Part shown: piece by piece, positions 1-5,731 of the stretch | Numbering within the stretch: the stretch's first letter is position 1 | Layout: each line of letters opens with the position of its first letter | Assembly (NCBI GenBank): GCA_012513005.1 | Contig: JAAZCZ010000001.1 | Location: 1-6,234 of the forward strand | Reading direction: 5' to 3' | DNA from: Oscillospiraceae bacterium | GTDB taxonomy: Bacteria > Bacillota > Clostridia > Oscillospirales > Oscillospiraceae | Length of the DNA: 6,234 nucleotides | Notes under the pieces: model-generated | What the model was told of the DNA's origin: nothing | Seen by the model: the letters and a program-made list of their open reading frames with translations, nothing else | The model's database searches: none | Position numbers and translations under genes: made by a program

Positions 1-723
1 TATATTGGATTCACCAATAAAATCAGCGACAAAGGCATTCTTAGGCTCGTTATAAATGCCCTCCGGAGTGCCTATTTGCTGTATTCTGCCCCTGTCCATA
101 ACAACAACAGTGTCAGACATAGACAGAGCCTCTTCCTGGTCGTGAGTGACATATATAAAAGTAATATCCATCTGCTGATGAATACGCTTAAGCTCATTTT
201 GCATGTCTTTTCTAAGCCTAAGGTCAAGTGCACCCAAAGGCTCATCTAAAAGCAGCACCTGAGGTCTGTTCACAAGCGCTCTTGCTATTGCAACCCTCTG
301 CTGCTGACCTCCGGAAAGCTGGGAAATACGCCTGTCCTCAAATCCGCTTAATGATACGATTCTGAGCATCTCCATAACACGCTCATCAACCTCACTTTCG
401 GGCAACTTGGAAATTCGCAAACCGAAAGCAACGTTGTCATAAACATCTAAATGCGGAAACAGAGCATACTTCTGAAAAACAGTATTGACTCTGCGCAGGT
501 GAGGAGGAACGTCATTAATTTTTTCGCCATCAAAAATAATGTCCCCGCCTGTGGGCTGCAAAAAACCGCCGATAATTCGGAGCGTCGTTGTTTTTCCACA
601 GCCGGAGGGACCGAGCAGAGTTAAAAACTCCTTGTTATTTATGTAAAGGTTAATCGAATCAAGGACGGTTTCACCGTCAAACTCCATTCGGCAATCCCGC
701 AGCCGAATCAGCTCTTTTGCCAT
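1..723 (-). CDS. potA: Polyamine (spermidine/putrescine) ABC transporter ATP-binding protein, C-terminus cut off by window edge
   Basis: Cytoplasmic ATPase expected to power import of spermidine/putrescine through PotB/PotC-type permeases with a PotD-type binding protein; those genes would lie beyond the left edge. The 241 visible residues form a complete ABC nucleotide-binding domain: Walker A GPSGCGKT at 38-45, Q-loop VFQKYALFPH at 82-91, signature LSGGQQQR at 136-143, Walker B VLLLDEP at 156-162, D-loop LGALD at 163-167 and the switch histidine in YVTHDQEEAL (H194). The VNTVFQKYALFPHLDVYDN stretch is typical of Firmicutes PotA. The C-terminal regulatory TOBE-like domain (families are usually about 350 residues) is missing because the window ends. 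The ATG at 723 is preceded by a strong G-rich Shine-Dalgarno (726-737). A related importer of the same CUT1/PotA/FbpC group (iron, sulfate, sugar) is possible, but PotA fits best. Confidence 0.85.
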   Translation of the reverse strand, partial: MAKELIRLRDCRMEFDGETVLDSINLYINNKEFLTLLGPSGCGKTTTLRIIGGFLQPTGGDIIFDGEKINDVPPHLRRVNTVFQKYALFPHLDVYDNVAFGLRISKLPESEVDERVMEMLRIVSLSGFEDRRISQLSGGQQQRVAIARALVNRPQVLLLDEPLGALDLRLRKDMQNELKRIHQQMDITFIYVTHDQEEALSMSDTVVVMDRGRIQQIGTPEGIYNEPKNAFVADFIGESNI

Positions 724-744
724 TATCTTCCCCCTCTTTTTTAT

Positions 745-768
745 AGACCCACTCCTTAGAGCGGGCCT
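745..768 (-). promoter_or_regulatory. Hairpin in potA 5' leader
   Basis: Read on the minus strand, arms AGGCCCGCTC (768-759) and GAGTGGGTCT (754-745) pair over 10 positions around a four-base loop TAAG. Two positions are G·U wobbles; on the plus strand these become A·C mismatches, so a stable RNA hairpin exists only in the potA transcript. It starts about 10 nt from the predicted 5' end and ends 7 nt before the Shine-Dalgarno. It is followed by an A-rich, not U-rich, stretch, so it is not an intrinsic terminator. A role in mRNA stability or translation control is inference. Confidence 0.5.
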
Positions 769-784
769 TAATATATATAAAGAT

Positions 785-813
785 AGAATACTAATAATTT
801 AGGCTAATGTCAA
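785..813 (-). promoter_or_regulatory. Predicted sigma-A promoter for potA
   Basis: On the minus strand a perfect -35 box TTGACA (813-808) is followed after 17 bases by TATTCT (790-785), a four-of-six match to the -10 consensus. The predicted start is the A at 778, giving a 55-nt leader before the potA ATG. The -35 box overlaps the stop codon (812-810) of the upstream pseudouridine synthase gene, so the two tandem genes are packed together but potA can be transcribed alone. No intrinsic terminator separates them, so read-through is also possible. Confidence 0.6.
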
Positions 814-1778
814 TCAAAACCGCAGTTTGGAAAATATTTAGACACAAAGCCGATTTCGGAACTTTTAAACCTTGCGTTTTTGAGATAATTTAGCTCTACG
901 GCATCGTCTTTAAATGCAAAACAAAGTCCGTATGAGTGCAGAAGCTGCTGCTTCTCATCATATTTTTTGTTAGCTTTTATATTGCCGTACTTAGGGTCTC
1001 CCAAAATCGGAAAACCCGCATGTGCAAGCTGAGCTCTAATCTGGTGAGTTCTGCCGGTTTCAATCCTACATTCAAGCAGCGATAAGCTTTGGCTACTACA
1101 TAAAACTCGGTAATGAGTGATTGCAAGCTTGCCGCCTGATTCTTCGTTGCAGATGAGCATTTTTCCCGATACATCATCTTTTTTCAGAAAATTTCTCAGT
1201 GTGGCAAAGTCGGGAGTAACGAAGCCGCAGACAACGCAGATATAGATTTTTTCAAGCTCGAAATTTCTTATTTTCTCGTTAATTATCCTAAGAGCAGAGG
1301 CGTTTTTTGCAGCAATAACAAGCCCTGAGGTGTTTTTGTCTATCCTGTTGCAAAGAGCGGGCACAAAAGACGCTTCCTTGCCAGGCACCCATTCTCCTCC
1401 TAAATAAAGCTTAGCCTTTATGTGAGAAATAAGATTATCGCTCTCACCGGCTGCTGACTCATGGCAGAGCAGACCTGCTTTCTTATCGGCAATTATTATA
1501 TTTTTATCTTCATATATAATATCAAGACTCGGCTTTGTAATTTTTAAATATGCGTTAGATGCCGATGGGCTATCAAAAAACTCATCGTTAATATAAACAG
1601 ACAGAACATCCCCGACATTTAGCATGATATCTCGCGGAGCAACCTTGCCGTTTATTCGAACTTTCTTCTTGCGCAGATATTTTTGCAGGAGTGAAGAGGG
1701 CAAAAGCGGAATTGCCTTACCCAAAAATCTGTCAAGCCTCTGACCTGCATCGTTTTTTGTAATGATAAATTCTTTCAT
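810..1778 (-). CDS. RluA-family (RluC/RluD-like) RNA pseudouridine synthase
   Basis: Converts specific uridines, most likely in 23S rRNA, to pseudouridine. The 322 residues match the usual family length. An S4-like RNA-binding domain occupies about residues 12-65 (RLDRFLGK...LRKKKVRINGK), followed by the catalytic domain. The opening motif YEDKNIIIADKKAGLL is at 89-104 and the catalytic-loop motif NRIDKNTSGL at 144-153, with D147 as the expected nucleophilic aspartate. This is the variant NRID rather than HRLD, which to my knowledge is common in Clostridia. The family's C-terminal motif GRTHQIRAQLAHAGFPILGDPKYG starts at 242. The start is fixed because an in-frame stop lies four codons upstream (1790-1788) and the S4 domain begins directly after the ATG. 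There is no Shine-Dalgarno; see the promoter entry. The exact target uridine cannot be told from sequence. Confidence 0.9.
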   Translation of the reverse strand: MKEFIITKNDAGQRLDRFLGKAIPLLPSSLLQKYLRKKKVRINGKVAPRDIMLNVGDVLSVYINDEFFDSPSASNAYLKITKPSLDIIYEDKNIIIADKKAGLLCHESAAGESDNLISHIKAKLYLGGEWVPGKEASFVPALCNRIDKNTSGLVIAAKNASALRIINEKIRNFELEKIYICVVCGFVTPDFATLRNFLKKDDVSGKMLICNEESGGKLAITHYRVLCSSQSLSLLECRIETGRTHQIRAQLAHAGFPILGDPKYGNIKANKKYDEKQQLLHSYGLCFAFKDDAVELNYLKNARFKSSEIGFVSKYFPNCGFD

Positions 1779-1784
1779 ACTGTT

Positions 1785-1814
1785 ATTTTATTATTGTCAG
1801 TAATAAAATGTCAA
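1785..1814 (-). promoter_or_regulatory. Predicted sigma-A promoter giving a leaderless pseudouridine synthase mRNA
   Basis: On the minus strand TTGACA (1814-1809) is followed after 18 bases by TAAAAT (1790-1785), a five-of-six match to the -10 box. Six bases (AACAGT) then separate it from the ATG. With usual spacing the transcript would begin at the A of that ATG (1778), so the message would have no leader. This agrees with the lack of any purine-rich ribosome binding site in the A/T-rich stretch before the start codon. Confidence 0.5.
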
Positions 1815-1833
1815 TGAGTACAGCAAATATTGC

Positions 1834-1852
1834 CTGTTTCTATTCAAAACAG
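1834..1852. repeat. Short inverted repeat in divergent intergenic region
   Basis: CTGTTT (1834-1839) and AAACAG (1847-1852) form a 6-bp dyad around a 7-base spacer, about 20 bp upstream of the -35 box of the leftward gene and about 100 bp upstream of the rightward promoter. It may be a protein-binding site, but a repeat this short may also be chance. The rest of 1853-1936 holds no recognisable gene, RNA or binding site. Confidence 0.25.
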
Positions 1853-1936
1853 AGTATAATTACAGTAATGTGGGGCAAGGTATGCGCCATGCATGAATAA
1901 CTCAGCAAAAATCCTGCTTAAATCTGCAAATTCAGC

Positions 1937-1948
1937 CAACTTTAGTTG
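1937..1948. promoter_or_regulatory. Dyad abutting the yceD-rpmF -35 box
   Basis: CAACT (1937-1941) and AGTTG (1944-1948) form a perfect 5-bp inverted repeat with a 2-base centre, ending one base before the -35 box. Its position suits a regulator that touches RNA polymerase at -35. The regulator is unknown, and the short length means chance cannot be excluded. Confidence 0.3.
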
Positions 1949-1977
1949 TTGACAAGAGCAATACAGACCTTTATAAT
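1949..1977 (+). promoter_or_regulatory. Fully consensus sigma-A promoter for yceD-rpmF
   Basis: TTGACA (1949-1954), a 17-base spacer and TATAAT (1972-1977) match the housekeeping promoter consensus at every position. Transcription should start near the A at 1984, leaving a leader of about 30 nt before yceD. A promoter this strong fits the high output needed for a ribosomal protein gene. Confidence 0.9.
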
Positions 1978-1993
1978 AACTAGACGGCTGGAA

Positions 1994-2023
1994 ATGTCGG
2001 GAGGCTTAGGATTTTGGAACTGA
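1994..2023 (+). other. Possible nine-codon upstream ORF overlapping the yceD start
   Basis: An ATG at 1994 opens a short frame encoding MSGGLGFWN, ending at TGA 2021-2023. It includes the yceD Shine-Dalgarno (GGGAGG, 1999-2004) and overlaps the yceD TTG start (2014) in another frame. Only a weak purine stretch precedes its ATG (GGCTGGAAA, 1987-1993 region). If translated it would compete or couple with yceD initiation, but it may be incidental. Confidence 0.2.
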
Positions 2024-2520
2024 ATCTTAGAGAAATCATAGAAAATCCGGGCGCTGTCATGAAATTCCAAACTGCATTATCTGAGGATAGGATAAAAAAC
2101 CACTCGATAATCAGTTTTTTGGAAGCTCCGACTGCGGTTGGTGAGATTAAAAACAGCGCAGGAGCACTTAAGCTTGATGCAAGTATGCGTGCCACTATGC
2201 TGTGCTCATGTGACAGATGCGGAATAAGTTATGAAAAAGAGCAGCAACTTGATGTCTCGTTTCCTCTTGTTATTAAGAGCGAAACGCAGGCAGACGACTC
2301 GGAAGCCTTTGTCATAAGCGGCGAAGTGCTGGATGTCAGTGATGTGCTTGAAACCGCGTTTATCTTAGAATCGGAGTCGAAGTACCTTTGCAGAGAAGAC
2401 TGCAAGGGCGTATGCCCCGGCTGCGGGGAGGACCTCAATGAGGGCTCCTGCAAATGCCAAAAACAAAGAGATCCAAGATTAGCTGTTCTGGAGCAGCTTT
2501 TGGATACGCAAGAACAGTAA
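2014..2520 (+). CDS. yceD: YceD/DUF177 family protein (large-subunit rRNA accumulation-type), TTG start
   Basis: Small cytoplasmic protein of the DUF177 family, which almost always precedes rpmF and has been linked to 23S rRNA accumulation; its biochemical role is poorly known. The 168 residues match family length. Two cysteine clusters are visible: CSCDRCG at about 64-70 and CREDCKGVCPGCGEDLNEGSCKC near 126-148, the second being the family's C-terminal signature and possibly metal-binding. The tail DPRLAVLEQLL is also characteristic. I choose the TTG at 2014 because GGGAGG (1999-2004) lies 9 bases upstream and MELNLREIIENPG matches the expected N-terminus; no in-frame ATG is available before it. 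It is transcribed with rpmF, 34 bases downstream. Confidence 0.88.
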   Translation: MELNLREIIENPGAVMKFQTALSEDRIKNHSIISFLEAPTAVGEIKNSAGALKLDASMRATMLCSCDRCGISYEKEQQLDVSFPLVIKSETQADDSEAFVISGEVLDVSDVLETAFILESESKYLCREDCKGVCPGCGEDLNEGSCKCQKQRDPRLAVLEQLLDTQEQ

Positions 2521-2554
2521 AGGCTGCAATAGAAAGCGTTTGGAGGTGTGAGTT

Positions 2555-2737
2555 ATGGCAGTACCAAAAAGTAGAACATCAAAACAACGTCGCAATAAGA
2601 GGCGCTCATCCGTATGGAAGCTTGAAGCTCCTCAAATAGTTTTATGCAAGAACTGCGGCGCTTATCATTTGCCCCACCGCGTATGCAAGTCATGCGGACA
2701 GTACAAAGGCCGTGTAGTAATCAAGGTCGAGGAATAA
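2555..2737 (+). CDS. rpmF: 50S ribosomal protein L32
   Basis: Small basic component of the large ribosomal subunit. The 60-residue product begins MAVPKSRTSKQRRNKRRS, the classic L32 N-terminus, and carries a four-cysteine zinc ribbon: CKNC (31-34) and CKSC (44-47). It is therefore the zinc-binding (C+) form; many bacteria also keep a cysteine-free copy for zinc starvation, not seen here. GGAGGTG (2542-2548) lies 6 bases before the ATG. It is the second gene of the yceD-rpmF unit, closed 10 bases later by an intrinsic terminator. In many Firmicutes plsX follows rpmF; here it does not. Confidence 0.97.
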   Translation: MAVPKSRTSKQRRNKRRSSVWKLEAPQIVLCKNCGAYHLPHRVCKSCGQYKGRVVIKVEE

Positions 2738-2747
2738 TAGGGCGATT

Positions 2748-2788
2748 AAAAAGCAGAGGAAGAGGGAAGACCTTGTCCTCTGCTTTTT
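2748..2788 (+). terminator. Intrinsic terminator after rpmF
   Basis: GCAGAGGA (2753-2760) pairs perfectly with TCCTCTGC (2776-2783). The A-run before it (2748-2752) also pairs with the T-run after it (2784-2788), giving a 13-bp stem. The loop can fold further: AGGG (2763-2766) with CCTT (2771-2774) around AAGA. The stem followed by five T residues is a standard Rho-independent terminator and separates yceD-rpmF from the der operon. Confidence 0.92.
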
Positions 2789-2845
2789 GCTGTCATAATT
2801 TCCCCGGCTATCGGAGAAAACATCAATAATTTTTACAGATTCTTA

Positions 2846-2874
2846 AAGACAGCAGGGCAAAAATGTGATACTAT
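2846..2874 (+). promoter_or_regulatory. Candidate promoter for der operon (extended -10)
   Basis: AAGACA (2846-2851, four of six to the -35 consensus) is spaced 17 bases from TACTAT (2869-2874, four of six to -10), which is preceded by TGA as in extended -10 promoters. The predicted start is near 2881, with a leader of about 97 nt. It is weaker than the yceD promoter; a second -10-like TATAAT lies at 2938-2943. Confidence 0.4.
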
Positions 2875-2892
2875 TACGAGACAGATAAAAAA

Positions 2893-2922
2893 GCACTATG
2901 CGGCACCTATGCCGTATGATGT
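2893..2922 (+). promoter_or_regulatory. Hairpin upstream of der
   Basis: ATGCGGCA (2898-2905) pairs with TGCCGTAT (2910-2917) around loop CCTA, with one G·U pair. The stem continues outward with T·G (2897/2918), one mismatch, then A-T, C-G and G·T pairs to 2893/2922. No U-run follows, so it is not a terminator. If transcription starts near 2881 this hairpin sits close to the 5' end of the der message; its function is unknown. Confidence 0.4.
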
Positions 2923-2926
2923 GTTA

Positions 2927-2953
2927 TTGCAAACTTATATAATGTTTTGCAAA
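2927..2953. repeat. Two TTGCAAA repeats flanking a TATAAT box
   Basis: TTGCAAA occurs at 2927-2933 and 2947-2953, exactly 20 bp apart, or about two helical turns. TTGCAA is itself a palindrome. A perfect TATAAT (2938-2943) lies between the copies, without a recognisable -35 box. The layout resembles a pair of operator half-sites around a promoter, but the AT-rich context makes chance plausible. Confidence 0.3.
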
Positions 2954-2977
2954 TAAAAGGCGTAAGGAGAAACACAG

Positions 2978-4309
2978 ATGAAGTTGCCGTTGGTGGCTAT
3001 TGTCGGCAGGCCTAATGTCGGCAAATCGCTGCTATTTAACAGGCTCGCCGGCAAGAGACTCTCAATAGTAGAGGACATACCCGGAATAACAAGAGACAGA
3101 CTGTATGCAGACTGCGATTGGGCAGGAAGGCATTTTAAAATAGTTGATACAGGCGGAATTGAACCGAGTACCGGTGATAAAATACTGATGTTCATGCGGG
3201 AGCAGGCACAGGTTGCTATTGATGCTGCCGATGTAATAGTATTTATCACAGAAATCGGCACCGGAGTGACAGCAGCAGACAGGGAAGTTGCTACAATGCT
3301 GCAAAAGTCCGGAAAGCCTGTAATACTCTGCGTAAACAAGATGGACAAAACGGGCACGCCCGACCCTGATATATACGAATTTTACTCTCTCGGTCTCGGA
3401 GACCCGCTGCCGCTTTCGGCAGTGCACGGACACGGCACTGGGGACCTTTTAGACCGCTGTTTGGAGCATTTTCCGCCTGAAAACGAGGATGACACGGGCG
3501 AAGGTAACATAGGCGTTGCAGTAATAGGCAAGCCGAATGTCGGCAAAAGCTCGCTTGTTAACCTTGTTCTGGGCGAAGAGCGGGTGATAGTATCCGATGT
3601 CGCCGGCACAACAAGAGACGCCGTAGACACAGCATTTAAAAACGAATACGGCAACTATGTGTTTATAGACACAGCCGGAATTCGCCGCAAATCCAAGGTC
3701 ACAGATAAAATTGAGCAGTTTTCCGTGCTCAGAGCTAAGCTTGCAATCGACAGGGCAGATGTCTGCCTTATTATGATAGATGCCAGAGAAGGCGTTACAG
3801 ACCAAGACACAAAAATAGCAGGTCTTGCTCACGAAGCGGGTAAGGCGAGTGTTATAGTCGTAAACAAGTGGGATCTTGTCGAAAAAGACGGTAAGACAAT
3901 GGAGAGACAGCGTAAAGAGGTGCAGGGCGCACTTCCGTTTATGCTCTATGCACCCATTATATTCATCTCGGCACTCACAGGTCAGAGAACAGAAAAGCTC
4001 TTTGAGCTTATTAACAGTGTTTATGATGAGAGCCAAAAACGGGTAAAGACCGGACTTTTAAACAGCGTGCTTGCAGATGCACAGGCGAGACAGCAACCGC
4101 CCACAGACAAGGGCAGAAGACTCAAAATCTACTATATGACCCAAACCGGCACGCAGCCGCCGACCTTCGTCATCTTCTGTAACAGCCGAGAACTGTTCCA
4201 TTTTTCATACAGAAGATACATAGAAAACCAAATCCGACTAACCTTCGGATTTGAAGGCACACCGATAAGAATCGTGATTCGCCAAAAGGGGGAAGAGGAA
4301 ACATGCTGA
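2978..4309 (+). CDS. der: Ribosome biogenesis GTPase Der (EngA), double Era-like GTPase
   Basis: Essential GTPase that binds the 50S precursor and is needed for late assembly. At 443 residues it is full length. The first G domain has GRPNVGKS (10-17), GITRD (36-40), DTGG (57-60) and NKMD (120-123). The second has GKPNVGKS (184-191), GTTRD (210-214), DTAG (231-234) and NKWD (296-299). The C-terminal KH-like domain carries RLKIYYMTQTGTQPPTFVIF and the family ending with FGFEGTPIRIVIR. The acidic linker PPENEDDTGEG (166-176) joins the G domains. AAGGAG (2964-2969) lies 8 bases before the ATG. The stop overlaps the plsY start (ATGCTGA), implying translational coupling in one operon. Confidence 0.98.
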   Translation: MKLPLVAIVGRPNVGKSLLFNRLAGKRLSIVEDIPGITRDRLYADCDWAGRHFKIVDTGGIEPSTGDKILMFMREQAQVAIDAADVIVFITEIGTGVTAADREVATMLQKSGKPVILCVNKMDKTGTPDPDIYEFYSLGLGDPLPLSAVHGHGTGDLLDRCLEHFPPENEDDTGEGNIGVAVIGKPNVGKSSLVNLVLGEERVIVSDVAGTTRDAVDTAFKNEYGNYVFIDTAGIRRKSKVTDKIEQFSVLRAKLAIDRADVCLIMIDAREGVTDQDTKIAGLAHEAGKASVIVVNKWDLVEKDGKTMERQRKEVQGALPFMLYAPIIFISALTGQRTEKLFELINSVYDESQKRVKTGLLNSVLADAQARQQPPTDKGRRLKIYYMTQTGTQPPTFVIFCNSRELFHFSYRRYIENQIRLTFGFEGTPIRIVIRQKGEEETC

Positions 4310-4971
4310 TAACTGTAATGCTTATAATAATTGCCATCATTAGCTATGGGCTGGGTGGTTTTAACGGCTCAATAATAGTTTCGAGGTATGTATATAAAGA
4401 CGACATAAGAAACTACGGCAGCGGAAACGCAGGGCTAACAAACTTCTACCGCAAGTACGGACCTAAGTTTTTAGCATCCGTTGTGGGTATTGACTTGGGC
4501 AAGGGAATTATTTCAGCCCTCCTCGGAGGCGTGCTCCTGGGGCTTACTGCACCGGAAGCACTGGTAGATTACTTCTATTCCTGCGGCAGACTCTTTGCAG
4601 CGTTCTGCGTAATTGTGGGACATTCTTGGCCTGCAATGTACAGATTTAAGGGCGGCAAGGGTGTGCTCTGCGGTATTGGAGCTGCTCTGGTAATCGACTG
4701 GAGAGCCGCGGCAATCTGCCTTGTACTGTTTCTGATAATAGTTTTTGCAACAAGATATGTTTCACTAGGCTCAATTATAGGAGCCCTGTCATTCCCGATA
4801 GCCCTTTTTGCAGTTGACTATCGCGGAATAGCACTTTTCTTGGCATTTATTCCGGTTGCTGCAATATTAATCAGACACAGCGAAAACATTAAGAGACTTA
4901 TTAATCACAAAGAGAGCAAATTCACTCTGCAAAAAGATATTTCGCACAAACTATCCGAAGAGGATTTCTAA
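4303..4971 (+). CDS. plsY: Acyl-phosphate:glycerol-3-phosphate acyltransferase PlsY
   Basis: Integral membrane enzyme that transfers an acyl group from acyl-phosphate (made by PlsX) to glycerol-3-phosphate, the first step of phospholipid synthesis. The 222 residues show about five hydrophobic segments (roughly 3-27, 55-82, 92-110, 124-149, 155-190). The three conserved loops are present: GSGNAGLTN (39-47), GHSWPAMYRFKGGKG (106-120) and RYVSLGSIIGALSFP (151-165), plus the RHSENIKRL tail motif (191-199). Residues 200-222 are a polar extension. The ATG at 4303 overlaps the der stop by 7 bases and is preceded by GGGGGAAGAGGA (4288-4299), supporting this start over the ATG at 4318. The der-plsY order is known in Clostridia, where gpsA often follows; here a Fe-S assembly pair does. 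Confidence 0.96.
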   Translation: MLITVMLIIIAIISYGLGGFNGSIIVSRYVYKDDIRNYGSGNAGLTNFYRKYGPKFLASVVGIDLGKGIISALLGGVLLGLTAPEALVDYFYSCGRLFAAFCVIVGHSWPAMYRFKGGKGVLCGIGAALVIDWRAAAICLVLFLIIVFATRYVSLGSIIGALSFPIALFAVDYRGIALFLAFIPVAAILIRHSENIKRLINHKESKFTLQKDISHKLSEEDF

Positions 4972-4983
4972 TAAATAACAGCG

Positions 4984-4990
4984 TGGGGGG
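4984..4990 (+). promoter_or_regulatory. G-run ribosome binding site of the SufC-type gene
   Basis: A run of six G residues, 4985-4990, lies 9 bases before the ATG at 5000 and is the only purine-rich site in the 28-base gap after plsY. It can pair with the CCUCC anti-Shine-Dalgarno through one G·U wobble. It supports ATG 5000 as the start. Confidence 0.6.
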
Positions 4991-4999
4991 TAAAAGTTT

Positions 5000-5719
5000 A
5001 TGTTGGAACTAAAAAATGTTTCATATGTTGTCGAGGACGGCAATGAACAAAAAGCGATTCTAAGCGACATAAGTCTCCAGATAAATGAGAGATTTGTCGC
5101 CGTAACAGGACCCAATGGGGGCGGGAAATCATCTCTTGCAAAGATAATTGCAGGAATAATAAAGCCCACTTCCGGAAAAATATTTTTCGAGGGCACTGAT
5201 ATTACAGAGCTCGGAATAACAGAGCGGGCAAACCTAGGTATAAGCTTTGCGTTTCAGCAGCCTGTTCGTTTTAAGGGGCTTACAGTATATGACCTGCTTA
5301 GAATTTCTGCAGGCAAAAAGCTGCTTGTAGGTGAGGCATGTGACTACCTGTCTCAGGTGGGCATGTGCGCAAGAGACTATATTAAGCGTGAGGTCAACGC
5401 CAGCCTTTCCGGCGGCGAACTAAAACGCATAGAAATTGCCACACTGCTTGCAAGAAGTACAAAGCTTTCAATCTTCGATGAGCCGGAAGCCGGAATAGAT
5501 CTCTGGAGCTTTACAAACCTCATTGAAGTATTTAAGCATATGAACGATGCAATAAACGGCAATATATTAATAATCTCACACCAAGAGCGTATACTTGAGA
5601 TAGCAGACAAAATTGTAGTAATAGCTGCGGGAAAACTCACAGATATCGGCTCAAAAGACGAGATAATGCCTTCTCTCATGACACCCTCGGGTTCATGTGG
5701 AAGAATAGTAGCAGTTTAA
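5000..5719 (+). CDS. sufC: SufC-type Fe-S cluster assembly ATPase (SmsC-like)
   Basis: Soluble ABC-type ATPase that drives Fe-S cluster assembly on a SufB/SufD-type scaffold; it is not a membrane transporter. The 239 residues are close to SufC length (about 250). Motifs: Walker A GPNGGGKS (37-44), Q-loop FAFQQPVRFKGLTV (83-96, typical of SufC), signature LSGGELKRIEIA (136-147), Walker B LSIFDEP (156-162) with the D-loop EAGIDLWSF (163-171), and switch histidine ISHQER (H194). DEPEAGIDLWSF differs from the DETDSGLDIDA form of proteobacterial SufC and points to the minimal two-gene SMS type. A gene for a SufB/SufD-family protein follows after 12 bases. No permease is nearby, which supports an Fe-S rather than a transport role. 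Confidence 0.88.
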   Translation: MLELKNVSYVVEDGNEQKAILSDISLQINERFVAVTGPNGGGKSSLAKIIAGIIKPTSGKIFFEGTDITELGITERANLGISFAFQQPVRFKGLTVYDLLRISAGKKLLVGEACDYLSQVGMCARDYIKREVNASLSGGELKRIEIATLLARSTKLSIFDEPEAGIDLWSFTNLIEVFKHMNDAINGNILIISHQERILEIADKIVVIAAGKLTDIGSKDEIMPSLMTPSGSCGRIVAV

Positions 5720-5731
5720 GGGGGCAAAACT

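Noticed and set aside
745..768. Hairpin read as a terminator for the pseudouridine synthase gene
   Set aside because: It is followed by TATAAAAAAG on the relevant strand rather than a U-run, and it lies downstream of a predicted potA promoter.
1855..1860. TATAAT as a second rightward promoter
   Set aside because: The best -35 match (TTGCCT, 1830-1835) is 19 bases away and no TG extension is present; the consensus promoter at 1949-1977 explains transcription.
1853..1936. Possible riboswitch or small RNA upstream of yceD
   Set aside because: It lies upstream of the predicted transcription start and shows no known riboswitch core, long stem or terminator.
2454..2829. Two overlapping 61-codon plus-strand frames around rpmF
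   Set aside because: They overlap yceD, rpmF and the terminator out of frame and encode no recognisable protein.
2935..3357. Open frame of 140 codons on the minus strand across the der start
   Set aside because: It is antisense to der's first G domain with a low-complexity Ser/Ile-rich product and no family signature.
3449..4036. Long open frame (195 codons) on the minus strand opposite der
   Set aside because: It lies wholly inside der, whose two GTPase domains are intact; the translation has no recognisable motif and no ribosome binding site. It is a shadow of the coding strand.
5000..5719. Membrane-transport ABC ATPase interpretation
   Set aside because: The FQQPVRFKGL and DEPEAGIDLWSF motifs and the adjoining SufB/SufD-family gene point to Fe-S assembly; no permease is nearby.
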